Source: Zygnema circumcarinatum (taxonomy: Eukaryota > Streptophyta > Zygnematophyceae > Zygnematales > Zygnemataceae). Taken from it: DNA of 64,000 nt. Of this stretch, positions 27,848-40,449 are shown piece by piece. Position 1 is the stretch's first letter, and every line of letters begins with the position of its first letter. The notes beneath the pieces are model-generated. The model was not told the DNA's origin, searched no databases, and saw only the letters and a list, made by a program, of their open reading frames with translations. The stretch covers positions 2,407,930-2,471,929 of the forward strand of contig CM074813.1 in NCBI GenBank assembly GCA_037447605.1, given 5' to 3'. Both the position numbers and the translations under genes were made by a program.

Positions 27848-30800
27848 TCACTTCCTCGACCCCTTCACCGCATTTGCTGACTCCGCTGCTCGCGTGCACA
27901 AAACGCATCTTAAAGCCTGTCCTGAACCCTTTCCGAACCCACCAGAAGCCCCTTCGCGTCCCGTATCCATTGGTCCCTTCAGGGAACTGTTTGACGAGGC
28001 GTCACCTACTGAGTCCTCGAGACACGTGACGTGGTATGCGTGCGAGCAAAAGAAAGCAACCACTGCCACGTTGTGGAGAGCGACGGGATCGAGGCACACG
28101 GAACAGCGGCCGCTGCCAGTAGGGGCACCATGCTTGGCTCCTTCCCGCACTCTTCCTCTGCTCTCCAAGTCACCGCGATGTTCCTGCGAGCTCCATTCCT
28201 CCCCAATCCGCACCGCGTGTCGTGCCTCGTTGAAGTATCGCAAAAGTAGCGCTACACAATCAGCCTGCATGGCACATCACATCCCAAATTTGCGTGAAAC
28301 ACAGGGCTGTGGACAGTTATGAGAAGGTAAAATGGGACCTTGGAAGAACATGGAAAACGATTTGCAAGAGCGGCCCTACAAGGAGCCTTTTTTTTTTTTT
28401 TTTTTTTTTTTTCAAAGGGTCATTTTTCATTTTTTTTTCTTTTTTTTTTTTTTTTTACACCTTCAGAATGCTGTTGCAACCCTGCCGAAGAGATGTTTCT
28501 GTGCGGTAGTCTGCAATAATGCGCACAAGGCGGTCCCGCAGTCTGCCCTCCCAAGACCATGACCCAAGACCACCATTCTGGTCGCACTCAGTTATTGAGT
28601 TATGAGCGACCTCTCCATCTCTCCCGTCTGCTCTACAAACCTTGTTTGCTCTTGGAAATGTTTGCTGAGAGTAGTGAACCGAAAACATGTAAGATTCGTA
28701 TTACGTTCGGCAAGGTACATGAGATAGACTCTTGGAATTGATGCTGCCCTGGAGAAAGATAATGAACTAGTTGAAAGCAACATATCTCTGTACAACAACA
28801 TACCTCGGAATCGACATTCCATGAGGTAACTTGTTGACCAAATACAACGGATCAATATGGCCGGCAGTGTGCTCCAATAAAGCTCCCACCTGCAGCAAGC
28901 CCATTGTCAAGTTTGGCAGACCGCAAGATTGCAAAGCAAGAAAGATAACACAAACTCCACCAAAACAGACAACACATTCTGCACTGAGCACGCTAAGTTA
29001 CTCTCCTCATATACTAGTACGATTTAAGGACGTGTGAACAATGCAAGCGAGGGTAAGCGCACCATTTCTGGTGTGCTGACAGCCCGGTTGACAAGCTCCT
29101 CCCACAGCTCCTCGTCGTGCTGCGAACTTGCAAACTCTATGGCCTGCACTCAAGCAGACGGCGCAGTCTAATAACCAGCAGCGAGAGTTCAACCCTTTCT
29201 CTCTCTCTCTCATCCCATGCTCCATGCTCTGCTCCCTCATAGAGGCAATGCTGCAGCCCAAAAGGACGAGCCCCATTGTGACGGATTCTTTTTTAAAGCT
29301 CAGGACAACAATGTTGGCGAGTGCACCTGCTCCATGTCTCGCAGATCATCCACTATCAAAGCGAGGGCTTCGCGTGTATTACCCATCCGGCCAAGAATGA
29401 ACACTCTCTCACGAACGAGATTTCGCCGAGTGCACTCTTCATAGGCCTGCAAACTTCCTTTCCAAGGTCAGCCAAAATAACAACATAGCATAGAGGTTGT
29501 AGATTCTTGAGTAAAAATGGGCTGATGGAAATGGATTCAAATCAGCCTGCTGCTCGCCTGAATTTCGCAACAAACACAGTCGGCAATGGATGAAATAGAC
29601 AAATCATGGGTCTCAGCAATCCGAATCGATGATAGTCTTTATCCTGAAGGACTTATTGGCCTGCTGCTCAGTTTACCGGTTATTCATTTCACCTGCGATT
29701 TACTCCAATGATTACTTCCTTCAACGTCAGCCATTAGACATTCACTTATCGTCCATTTCCTTGGCCACTTGCCTCATCTAATGGGTACTGCTGAGAAGTG
29801 CGAAGAAACGGCAAGAGTAATTGGGGCTCGAATTCCGCATAGAGCTCCACCTGTACAGCCACCCAATCAGAAAACAAGAAACGGTGGGCACATAATTCAC
29901 AACCTCATTCTTTTATTATTCCATAGAAATTACAAAGAAAAATTCTGCTTCCTCCCAAAGCTATCGGTAGCAGTGCGGGGCCCACCTGCCGAGCATGAAA
30001 TAGACTCCCTTTGTTTATGTCCACCTCAAACAAGCCGTGCAAGTAGGCATGTAAAAGCCTCCTTGCCTTTTTTCCACCCTTTAATCTCTCACTCTCTCCC
30101 TCCCGCCTCTCCCTCTCTATCTCCGCATCGAGCTGCTCCACCACCTCTGTTGGCGGTACCTCCTCGGTGTGGGAGACAAGCAACTTCACCGCATGGCTTT
30201 CGTCAAGCTGCAATAGAGGCACCACCTGCGAAGGGTATAGCACAGCCATAAGCAATAGAAAACGCGCACGCGAGAGAGAGAGAGAGAGGAGAGAGAGGAG
30301 AGAGGAAAGAGAGAGAGGGGAGAGAAGAGAGAGAGGAGAGAGAGAGAGAGCGAGAGAGAGCGCGAGAGAGCGAGAGAGAGCGAGAGAGAGAGAGAGAGAG
30401 AGGTATGGGACCTGAACTTGCCAGCAATGACAACCAATCATATCCTCCCAAGCATCGTAACAATTGAAGGCAAAGTCTGATCAATGCCCCGAACAATACC
30501 TTATTGCGGATACTGCTAAGGAGGCTATGCTCCTTGATAAAGTCAAAAACGCGGGGCTGCTTCACATGCTCACTATCCTGCGCGTACAGATGCCCCTGCA
30601 GTCAAAAAACTCTACGAAGTCAATTTCACCGCTTTGCAAGTGAAAGAAATTGGCACTTCAATGACTGCGACTAAAAAATACAAATGAAAGTTGAGAAATA
30701 CACAAAAGGAGAGAAGAGTGAGGAGGCTTTATGGCTACCTCCAAATAGATGGCTAGGGCCTTATCATGCTGCTTACTCAAGAGGTAGAGCTCAGCCAACA

Positions 30801-33800
30801 CCTGCATTCGAAAAGAGATTTTGGGGCTTACTCATTCAAAATGTAAAACCCACTTCTCCATTTTGACCACTGCTGCGACCCAATTACTAGCTCACAAAAG
30901 AAACAACACTTGACTGAACTTGATATTAATTCACACCTCTCGGAGGACACTTGGCTTCGCCGCATTGGCCAGACGAGCCTCCACTGCAGCGGTGAAGCTG
31001 ACAGCATCGTACACATCTTCGGGCCATGAACGGATGAGGGAGACGAGGAGAGAGTGATCCGCAGGTCGACGAAGAAAACTGTCCAAAATCATCTGAGGAG
31101 TATACAACATTGAAATCTATGAAACGTCAAGGTCTCTCTATGTTGAACGGAAGTGGTTTAACGTTCAATGGTAGGACACCCGAGATTTCGATTCATCTGT
31201 ATTGTAAGGGACATCTATAACTTCAAATTATGAAGCAGACACTACAACCTTCTCTTACCTGATAAACAGAGGCACTCAGACGGGGGGAGGAGGTAGGCAC
31301 GTGTGGAGCAACAGCCTGAAGTTGCCTCAGAGATGCAAAATAAAATATCCACCTGCATATACGTACGAGCTGTTCCTTTTGACTGATGAATCAATCCGAG
31401 TATCGCTTAGGACTGGAGATAAATAGAATGCTTTTGAGATGGACTTCAGTCTCTTTAGCTACAAGTGTTGCATTCCTTTTGTTGGGCTTTTGGCTTCTGA
31501 GAAAACATCATATAGAAAGAGTGGTGGGCCTACCGTTCCCAGGCAGCAGCAGAGCCATGAAGCAGCTTGGGGCACAGCGCAGCTGCCTGCCCATACTTCC
31601 GCTGTAGCACCAAATGGTCCAAATACTTATCCCCCACCTGTCACACACTCCCTCTCCCTCTCCCTTCAGCGACAAGCTCTCCTGCCTCATACGTCCCCTC
31701 AGCTACAACAACTCCGCTGTCTAACTAGAATAACTTCCCAGGTATTGCGATGCTGAAGACATCCGATCAGAACTACAAAGCAGCACATTATAAAGATGGT
31801 CGAAGAGTACGAAACAGAGAATGCTTCGAGGAAGCACCGTAGACGAAAGCTTCTTCTGCCTGCCTAATTCGCCAGCATTCCTAATACCACAACTCACTCT
31901 TTCTTTCATACCACACTCGCTCTCTCTTTTCTCCATCTCAAGTTATAGGGGGCACCTCTTGGACAAGAGAGGCTTGAACGGCAGGCGTAGCTTCTGCAGC
32001 TTCCAACGCCTCCTCATGCAGCCCATTCTCCAGCAACCAAGCAATGTGGTCTGCTGCATCTCTACACTCAGACAGAAATTTTATATCAGGAAACACAATG
32101 CTTAGTACCCTCACTTCGCCCCACACTCTCATCTCCCTCCCTCCCTCTCTCCCCCATCTGACCCTCACCGAGAGCAGCATCTTTGAAAATGTGAAATCCT
32201 CTACCTTGGGCGAGCAACAACGATATCAGAAGGGGCTACAATGTAGAAGAGAGGCTCATCTCCAGAGGCCCACTGCCCCCCCGCACTGCTGCTACCTGCA
32301 CACTGCTCTCTGCTTATCAGAATAACATTAACACTTTTAACCTTTCCGCACATCATTTCAATGGTTGAACCAGATACACTCAGCATCTTGCTGCAAAGAC
32401 AAAGGTCCCTTGCTCTTCTAATAACTAACTTAGTCAGTTAAGATAGTGACTGAACATTACACAATATGAAACTGTATAAATATGAGTGAATGTAACCACG
32501 AAACCCACCAACAAAGGGCGCATGGACAAGGTGGTAGTCTGCAAAAGTATTTCGCTCGCAATCGTTTAATGGAAGCTCATCGACCGCATCCTCCTCTCCT
32601 CCCCACCTCACAATTCGAAGCTGTGGAGACCCGGAGGGGCTGTGCTGCATTCGACCAATTTCCAGATAGTTGCTTAAAGCATAAGGTTTACATCATGCAC
32701 TTATTCCATTTGCCAAGCTTTTGCCTCTCTCCCTCAACTCATTGTCCACATGCTTTCACGTTTCTTTGAAAGCAAGAGCACGGTTTGATTTCAAGTTTTT
32801 GTACCCACTTCAAGTAAACAGATCAAGAGCCTCTCACCTCTACCATGAGCATGCTGAGTACAACGAGGGATTCTGCATATGGAGCGATGCCGAGGACTGT
32901 ATAGTCATTCTTCAGTGTCTCCAATATCTCCATATACTTCAAAGGAGCTCCCCCCTGAGAGGGCGAAATCTCCTTACTATTCCCTCCCAAGCCTTCCAAG
33001 TTGCTCTCACTCCCTTCCTTCCTCTGAAAACTTCGAGCTGCATATGCAACATTCCGAATCCGTACAACAGCCCTTCTAATGGTGCCTCCCCAGGCAACAA
33101 CCAGGGCCAGATCATCCTGTGAACCCACAGAAAAACAACAAAAAAAAAAAAAACAAAAACCCCAACACATGTTCAATCCTGGAAGTGTCGAACAGAGAGG
33201 GAGACAACTTATCTTCAATTGTATTCTCTTAAAAGGATGAAAAATGGGCATATACCTGCCATAGGAGCTGAGGTCGAACACCGGCATATAGCCCTTCCCC
33301 CGCCCGGGGAATGAATGCAACCCGCTGCTGAGAGAGGGAGTCATAGACCTTCACACCTTCATCGTTGGCCCATGCAATAAGACTTCCTCTCCAGCGGACC
33401 GCCAAAATAGGGCCCTCGCCAGAGTGTAGGACCTGGCAAAAGCAATTAAAATGCAAAATGGGTATTCGACAGGCAAACTGAGGTAGTGGCTCACTTTCCT
33501 CGGTAAACTGTGAAACGTGACGAGAGAGAGAGGGGAGGAGACAGAGAGAGAGGGGAAGAGACAGAGAGAGAGAGGGAGAGACAGAGTGACAGGAGGAGAG
33601 AGCGACTGAGAGAGGGAGAGACAAAGTGACAGGAGGGAGAGCGACTGAGAGAGGGAGAGACAGAGTGACAGAGAGAGAGCGACTGAGAGAGGGGAAGAGA
33701 CAGAGAGAGAGGGGAGGAGACAGAGAGAGAGGGGAGGAGACAGAGAGAGAGGGAGAGCAGTGCCCTCACCTGATCTCGAGAGCCTAGCCAGCCTCGTGAG

Positions 33801-35372
33801 TTAAGCATCAGTTGGCCTGAAAGCCCCCCTGCTGCAAACTGCCGGCTCGGCTTCTCGGCATATTGAGGGTCGAGTGCGAGTGTATATATGGGGGTGGAGT
33901 AACGGAAGCGATCAACTTCCTCAGTGTAGAGGCTATGAATGGCAATTCCGCCATCTTCACTACACGAGGCGATGAACTCTGCGGCACGGTCAAAGGAGAC
34001 CTCGTTCACGCTGCCGGAATAGACATTAGAGTAGTTGCGAACCTGCCACAGTCAAAAGATTAGGTAAGGGCCTACGGACATCGTTTTTTGCTAGCTATTA
34101 ACGTTCATTCTGGACGTTTATTTTCTCAAGAGCTCGTCTTGCGAAGATTGGTCATCAGTTTGGCTCAAGCATGAGTGTCAATCTGAATGCGAAAATCTGA
34201 CCAGAACAGGAAGATGAGGACTGTGAACTTAGGATAGGGCCTACGTCTGAGCTGAAGGTCGGCTTTCAAGCTGAAAACCAAACAATTTCAAGATTGAAGC
34301 TGAACCAGAACATTGGATGCAGCTGCACTTAATCGCGCTCGAACCAAACGACGGATGTTTGAAACATGCGCCTGACAAGAGAAGCAGAAATACAAAGACA
34401 TATATTCGAGTAGGAACATATGCAGGTAAATGAGCAGGGTTGAGCACCCAATAGACTTATGTGCGAGGCAGCCTCTACTTGTTTGGTTTAGTCCATTTTT
34501 TTAAATTTTGCTTAGTCCTCCTCCTCCTCCATTATATCCTACATTGCAATCACTTTAAATGCATCCCCACTGCCCTCATCCATAACTTAAGTTTCGAAAA
34601 AAACACTCTTCCATCAGGAAGCGTTAACATTTCTTGTATGTGTTTACAAGAACAATTTGTACATCTGAAGAAGTGGACACTCGGCTAAAGCTAAGACTCA
34701 TGTCACGATTCATTAAAAAATTTCTAAAAATGCTTTCTTTGTACAGCAAGCTCGTAAAAAGAAGTTGCATAGCACGGGGTCTCCTTCAACGGTCTGAACG
34801 AAAAAGCCGGTGATAATAACGTGAGTTTCCAGTGTGAATAACTCGTTTTTGAAAACGACATTGAACTTTATTTCCTATTTTATTTATTCATGCGTGTTTG
34901 TGCTACCTCCTTGCTGCTTTTGTGCTACCGGCGGAAAGGAGATGCCCGTCTGCTACACTTGCATGCAGAATAACGCGCAATTTCACTTGCAATAGAAGAG
35001 CCATACCTGATTGCCTTCCAGGTCAAGGACGTGAATGGAACCCTGTGCAGTTCCAAGCGCCAACATGCGATCAGAAACACAGAGACACGTGGCAACATTT
35101 GAGCCAACAATGGCTGGTATGTCTCCACCAAGCCGATGGTACTTGAGCTTTGGTTCCTCCTCCTCCTCCTCTTCCTCCTCCTCCTCTCCAGCCCTTGCTC
35201 CTCCGCCTTCCCTATCCTGTACAAACCTTCTCGGGCTCAAATATTCTCCTGCTGACAGCTGTCCAGCCCTTGATCCCAGCGCTTCCTGAGCTGGTGCTTC
35301 TGCAATCTCCACAACTCGTGGTTCCCGCAATTTGGAACGACATGCCTCCTCATAAAGCGACACCGCTGCCAT
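27848..35372 (-). CDS. VPS41: VPS41, HOPS-complex subunit
   Basis: Nineteen minus-strand exons: 35372-35007, 34042-33770, 33432-33256, 33116-32838, 32620-32509, 32295-32205, 32061-31956, 31637-31534, 31352-31259, 31092-30937, 30801-30739, 30595-30500, 30225-29986, 29850-29773, 29446-29327, 29143-29063, 28889-28804, 28542-28461 and 28264-27848. They give 1,006 residues (Arabidopsis about 980). An acidic run of Glu precedes PKLKYHRLGG, then come WD-type beta-propeller segments (GTAQGSIHVLDLEGNQ, ASCSEDGG, WRGSLIAWANDEGVKVYD), a clathrin-heavy-chain-like alpha-solenoid, the conserved DYRTETSLRQGC, and a C-terminal RING-H2 with ligands C922, C925, C941, H943, H946, C949, C988 and C991. VPS41 links Rab7-family GTPases to HOPS for fusion at the vacuole. 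Exon 14 ends in a GC donor (GAG|GCAAGT), the only reading that keeps phase. Introns carry GA-rich repeats. The N-terminal 60 residues before the acidic run are not conserved. Confidence 0.95.
28389..28456. repeat. Poly-T tracts in a VPS41 intron
   Basis: Two long T runs separated by CAAAGGGTCATTTTTCA, within the intron between exons 18 and 19. Seen from the gene (minus strand) they are A runs just after the donor at 28460. Confidence 0.85.
30269..30401. repeat. (GA)n-rich repeat in a VPS41 intron
   Basis: Interrupted GA run with GC-containing units (GCGAGAGA) between exons 12 and 13. On the coding strand it is a polypyrimidine tract that ends about 45 bases before the exon-13 acceptor at 30226. 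Confidence 0.85.
33518..33756. repeat. GA-rich minisatellite in VPS41 intron 2
   Basis: Imperfect tandem units of roughly 20-28 bases built from GAGAGAGGGGA, GACAGAGAGA, GACAGAGTGACAGGAG and GAGCGACTGAGAGAGG. Fills most of the intron between 33769 and 33433. Confidence 0.8.
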
Positions 35373-36819
35373 GGATCGTCAGCAGCAGGGTTCTCCTCGC
35401 ACACCCTATCAAAAATGTTAGGGGTAGTTAGGGTTCCAGCCTTCATGCATTATGAAGCAGCTAGCAGCCATGGCTGCGGGCCATTCAAGCTTCTTCCCCC
35501 CTCCCTTCCAGGCGGAGGAAGCCTCGAGAGGAGAGGAGGGCGGGCGGGGCAGCCAAGCGGGCAGAGCTGCAACCGACGCACGTGCGAGCGCAAGGGGGCG
35601 GAGAGAGGACGTCTGCTCCCTGTTCCGTGGAGCGTTCCGATCGCATTCCATGCTAAAGATGAAACTATAACGCCACTCGAGTTTCATATACTGTACTGTA
35701 AAGTTTATACTGGTACTGTACTGAACTGTAGATGATACAGTACAGGTGTCCGTACAGGAAAAATAAAAACTGGAAAACTGAACCCGGCGGCCGAAAACCC
35801 CTGAACTGCGGCGTTTCAAGCGTTAGCCCCCACAGAACTGTGATGAAGCGGCAAAGGACATGGAACGCCGTCAGGGTTCGAATCGACAGCACTTTGGATT
35901 TAGGGTTAGAATTTTGAAGAGCGGTGAGAGCAGGGGGAAGGTACAAGTAATGGTCAAATTTTCTCGCTTTAAACAAACCAACGTAAAGTGAAGTGAAGCT
36001 ATACGGATCAATACTCCTTCAAACCGTCGAGCCTTTTCCGTGAAGATCATAAAGCTGCATGTGATCTCCTTCCTCGAGCAGATTTTCCAATCAATGTACT
36101 GTCGATTACTTGAATTTCTATTTGATTCCAGTGTGAAACCTATGGCAGCACTCACCTCTGCTGCACAGTAGTACTCTGCCATGCACGACCATGCCCCAAA
36201 CCATCACACTCACACAAAAAGGCCACATCGCTTCTGGAAAGCACGCAAGGAACCGCAGATTGTTTCGACACAACAACATGGCAAAGATGCAGCTTGTGCT
36301 CATCCCGCGGAGAACAAACGAGTTCACACTGTCTTGCTGCTCAGGATGGAGGTCTTTTCTCTCCTGCAATCTGGCTGTGCTCCATCTAAACCACTGTTCT
36401 TCCTTAGAGTAGACTGTTTCCTTAGACTACCCCATGCCTCTCCGCATATCTACAATGCTGCCCTGTAGCCTGCAAGACTATGCAACCCTAAAAGAACAAG
36501 CCTTCAACCGAGCAGCTTTCAGAGCACGACGCCCTTTCCATGTGACAATTCTACAACACAGTGTGAGCTCCTTTGTCCCATTGACTGACATTACTCCTTC
36601 CTATCTATGGCTTCCTCAAGGTCCCAATCGTCCTAAGTGTACAAACTCAAATCACCTTCCTGCACACCCGCTTCATGCTTCTGCTTGTCCGTCACATTCT
36701 TCATCTTATGCTTAGTTTATTATTTCACATAACGTACATCCCAGATCCCTACATCTAAATGCGTCGCACTCGACCTCCTACTCGACACTCCATTTCCGAA
36801 CAAAAGAAAAAGGGGAAAA
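35373..36819. other. Spacer between the armadillo gene and VPS41
   Basis: Upstream of VPS41 and downstream of the armadillo-repeat gene, both on the minus strand. Contains a cluster of TACTGTAC/TACAGTAC words (35690-35756). I see no further exon or RNA gene. Confidence 0.55.
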
Positions 36820-38834
36820 TCACGGCCAATTGTCTGGCAAATTCGCTCGCAGTTTTATCTGTTTCATCACCCCTCGCGCGTTCTCCTTCATCATCTCCTG
36901 CACCACTATGTTTCCGCTTGTGAACTCCGGCAAGGACCTGTTTGATCTCCGAAACATATGCGGTTCAGGGAAACTCGGACTATGCGGAGTAGAGGGCCCG
37001 CTCGAGCACAAAGAGATAGGCGAAATCGGAGAAATCTGCGAAGTACTCCCCGTTTCCGGGCTCGAAGAAACCATCACAATGGGCGCAGATCCCGGCTTCT
37101 CCAGACACTTGAGCAACTGCTTCACTCGGGCATGCAGGCGGGCGGATGCCCCCGCATTCAGCTCAAGCAGAATGGGCACGCTGCCAAGCTCGAACGCCAT
37201 ATGGCAAAACTTCTTCGACTGCATACAGCCTGCAAGAAGCGCCGAAACCGCCACCTCCTTCCCTCTCTCCGACCCTCTCCGAATCTCTGCCAAGAGAGCA
37301 GGAACTGCTGCCGGAGCCTCTGCTAAGGCGGCTCTCCCATCCTCTACCGCTGTGAGAGTATAGATCACAGCCACTGCCTTCTCTCCCGCGCGGCTGTCCG
37401 GAAAGTCCTGTACCACTCCAAGAAGCCCCGGAATGGGCTCTGCCAAAAGCACCCTTGTGCGGTTACCTTCGCAGCCGACCAAATTGTACAGCGCATGGGC
37501 GGCGTCACAGCGGCCCTGGTCACTGCCACGTGTCAGCAGGCGAGTGATCAGTGGAATCCCGCCCGCCTCCCCGATCGCCGCGTGGTGCTCCTCCCCCGCC
37601 GCGAGTGTCAGGATTGCGGCCACCGCGGCCTCCTGCAGCGACGAAACTTCGCTCCGCAGAAGCTTCACCAAGCTCTCTATGGCGCCGCCCTTCACAATTC
37701 TCGCCTTGTTCCTGCAAACACACTTCCTTGAAACGTTAACATTGCAGACAATGCACATTCAGCGCACCAAAAGAAGCACACATACACACAAGCAGACACA
37801 GAAACTCCAACCGTAACCCTAATCCTGAGGCTCCGCGGCACCGACCTGGTGTTACCGACGGCCAAATTACAGAGCGCGAACGTTGCGTTTTCAACGACAT
37901 CAATATCCCCTCCTCCCTCTATGAGCTCCAAGAGGGGCCCGATAGCGCCCGCCTCTGCGAGACCGAGTCGCGCTTCCCACGAAGTTCTTGTCACAGTCCG
38001 TACAATGCGAGTCCCCTTTCGCTGCCTCTCAAGGGAGTCGCCCAAAAGCCACCCGACAAGCTCTTCATAGTCTATGGCGGCAAGCTCCCCATAGGGCGAC
38101 ACCTGTTCCGCCATGGCCGGGGCCTCGAAGTTCAGTATGGGCTCCACGCCCTTCGGCAACTCCAAGCTCGTGCGGGACACCTGGCGGCCCGACGATGCGC
38201 CATTTGGCAGCAAGAGAGGGCCCGAGATGGGCACGCGCTCCTCTCCCTCAGAGGGGGCGGCCGCCAACTCCTTTCCAGCATTTTGGAGAGGAGTGAAGTT
38301 CGTTAGGGAGCGGCTCAGCACGGGCTTCGCAGCATCCGCCATGGCCTCCTGATCCTCCGCAAGACCCGAGCGCTCGGCAGCATCAGATCCGTCGTTTCCC
38401 CGGTCCGGTCCGCCATGGCCGGCTGCAGCCAAGGCGGCTTTGGAGGACTTGTGTCGGGAGAGCTTGGGGTTCTCCTTGGAGGAGTTCCTGCTGCTCCGAG
38501 CCACGGCGGAGCTCTCCTTGCGCCACTTGGCCCACAGCCGAGTGGCCCATCCCTTGCCCCCTTCATCCTCATCGACTCTGTTCCTGCGCACCACCTCGAG
38601 AGGCTGCTGCTCCCTCTCCAGCCATGGCGCCCCTCCCTCTGCCGCCCTCCTGTCGGGAGACGTAGGGGTCGTCTGCGCCCTCCGCCTGCCGCGCCACCCA
38701 ACTCCTCTGCCTGCCGGCTGCTCCGTCGGGGAGAAACCCGCGCCGTCGAGTACGGAGCGAGGGCTCGCCTCGGTGGAGGGCGGAGAGACAGGCTCTACCA
38801 GCTGCTTCACGAAGAAAGCACGGTGCCGCGCCAT
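36820..38834 (-). CDS. Armadillo-repeat protein (no U-box seen)
   Basis: Two exons, 38834-37846 and 37711-36820, 626 residues, phase closing as AG|G. The first about 240 residues are basic, Ser/Pro-rich and apparently disordered. Armadillo repeats follow: IDYEELVGWLLGDS, then repeats with the typical VVENATFALCNLAVG, IVKGGAIESLVKLL, AAVAAILTLAAGEEHHAAIGEAGGIPLI, DAAHALYNLVG, AVAVIYTLTAVEDGRAALAE and VAVSALLAGCMQS. A Ser/Pro-rich tail ends the protein. The repeats resemble those of plant U-box E3 ligases and ARO-type proteins, but no U-box motif is present in either exon. A protein-binding scaffold is the safest call. The ATG at 38834 has a good context (GCCATGGC); the frame extends 42 bases upstream only to a GTG. 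Confidence 0.88.
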
Positions 38835-40289
38835 GGCAGGTGGGGTCGCTAGAACCCTAAACCTCCCGGACGCCACCCTGCCTGTACGGCCCCTCCCTCC
38901 CCTCTCCCTCCTGCTCCTGCCGCTCCGTCAGGCCCTTCTTCTCCGCCGGAGAGCCTCCCATGGCCGCTGTTGCCTCGCCCTCCAGCGGCCGCCCCTCGGG
39001 GAGAAGGTGCCGCCCGCCGCCCGGGGCGGGGCGGGGCGGCGAGCAGCTGGCGCCACCGCGGATGGCGGACACGTGACGGCCGCTGGTAGGTCAGTTTGAA
39101 CTTTGAGCAATGGGAGCCGTCGATTTATTCATGGCTGTGTGAGAGGCCGATCTGGACGGCTGGACGGAGCCGGGCGGCGGATTGGCGGGCGGACAGGCCA
39201 CGTGGCGGATTGCGCAAGGGGGAAGGGAAATCTCCCGGCGGGCGGGAGCCTGCGCCCCATGCGACAAAACAGATGGGACGGATCCCGAGAAGGACTGTAC
39301 GGCTCCATTCGGCGAGAACGATGAAGTACAAACAAGTCCTTAGGGGCGATTCGACCGCCGCCGACTGGCCCCGCTGGCGGATTCCCAATGGCTGGGACGT
39401 AGTTGATCCAGCGATGTGCTGGTAGATCCGGTCGTGGACTCTGTCGGTGGAGGCGAACACGTGGCAGTATATTAAGCGGTCAGCAGGCAGGTGTGTCCTC
39501 TTGCGCCGTACATTACGTATGTCGGTATTGGCGAGCGTCGTTACGGTTATGTACAAAGGACAAGCAGTTGGGCGGCCCAATGATGGGGATCGTTCGTCGG
39601 GTAGCGGCCACTTGGGCTCCCCGTGACAATCATTAAAAACGCCAGATTAATTCGTACACCTTAACTAGAAGACAAAATATGGCGTACACTTGTACTGTAG
39701 ACGACAAGTGCTGGACTTGCCGGCCGGGCTTTATCGATGGGGTTCGAGGCGAAAAATACAAACGTGGCCGTACAAATTAGTGTACGAAAATTGAGATTCC
39801 TGGCGGGAAACGAAAGCCGTCGTGGTGCCAGGTGGCGCATAAAGACCGAGTGGGCCCACGAGCCCCAGAACCCGCCAATGGCGTGCAGGCTGCGCGCGCG
39901 AGATTGGTTCGGATGACGTCATCTAATGGCGGCAAGGGCGCATGTGCGGGGACCTGCTGTCAGACCGTACGGTACGTCCTAACAGCATTTATGTACGGTC
40001 CCAAAAAACGGACGCGCTAAAGGGTTCAACGAAACGTGGCGTCAAGCGAAGACCCTAAAAACCCTGAAGCATATGACGTCAGCAAGCGCGGCACCTTCCT
40101 GGCACTCGCCCGGCAATTGATGGCGCGCTGGGCGGCGGACGGGTGCCAGCGGTGGCTCCCACGTGACGTGACAGCTCCGGCGAGGTCGACCGAGCGCGAA
40201 GGGCCGCCGTTACAAGCAGCCGCCGCGGCTCGCCGAGCAAGTCGTCCAAGAATTTACAGACTGACTGACTGACTGTTGCCAGGATCATT

Positions 40290-40449
40290 AGGGGGTGTCA
40301 GACTTAACAAAATCTTACGAAAAGCGTTACGAAAAAAAAAGGTTACGAAAGTACTCCGCCGCAGGAGAATCGCGATTATACTGGAGTACTCGTTCTGATG
40401 TCAAACTTACGAACACGCGTACTGAAATTTTTTAAGTCTGACACCCCCT
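40290..40449. mobile_element. Small MITE, 160 bp, perfect terminal inverted repeats
   Basis: GGGGGTGTCAGACTTAA (40291-40307) is the exact reverse complement of 40432-40448; adding the flanking A/T pair gives 18-bp ends. ATT flanks both sides (40287-40289 and 40450-40452), a possible 3-bp target duplication as in PIF/Harbinger elements. An inner pair AGTACTCC/GGAGTACT adds a second hairpin. No coding capacity. Confidence 0.8.

Noticed and set aside
35870-35890. tRNA-like T-arm GGGTTCGAATCG
   Set aside because: The flanking bases do not form a T-stem, and no D-arm, anticodon arm or acceptor stem is present.
38874-38876. GTG start for the armadillo protein
   Set aside because: The segment holds a telo-box-like leader; the ATG at 38834 has a strong context.
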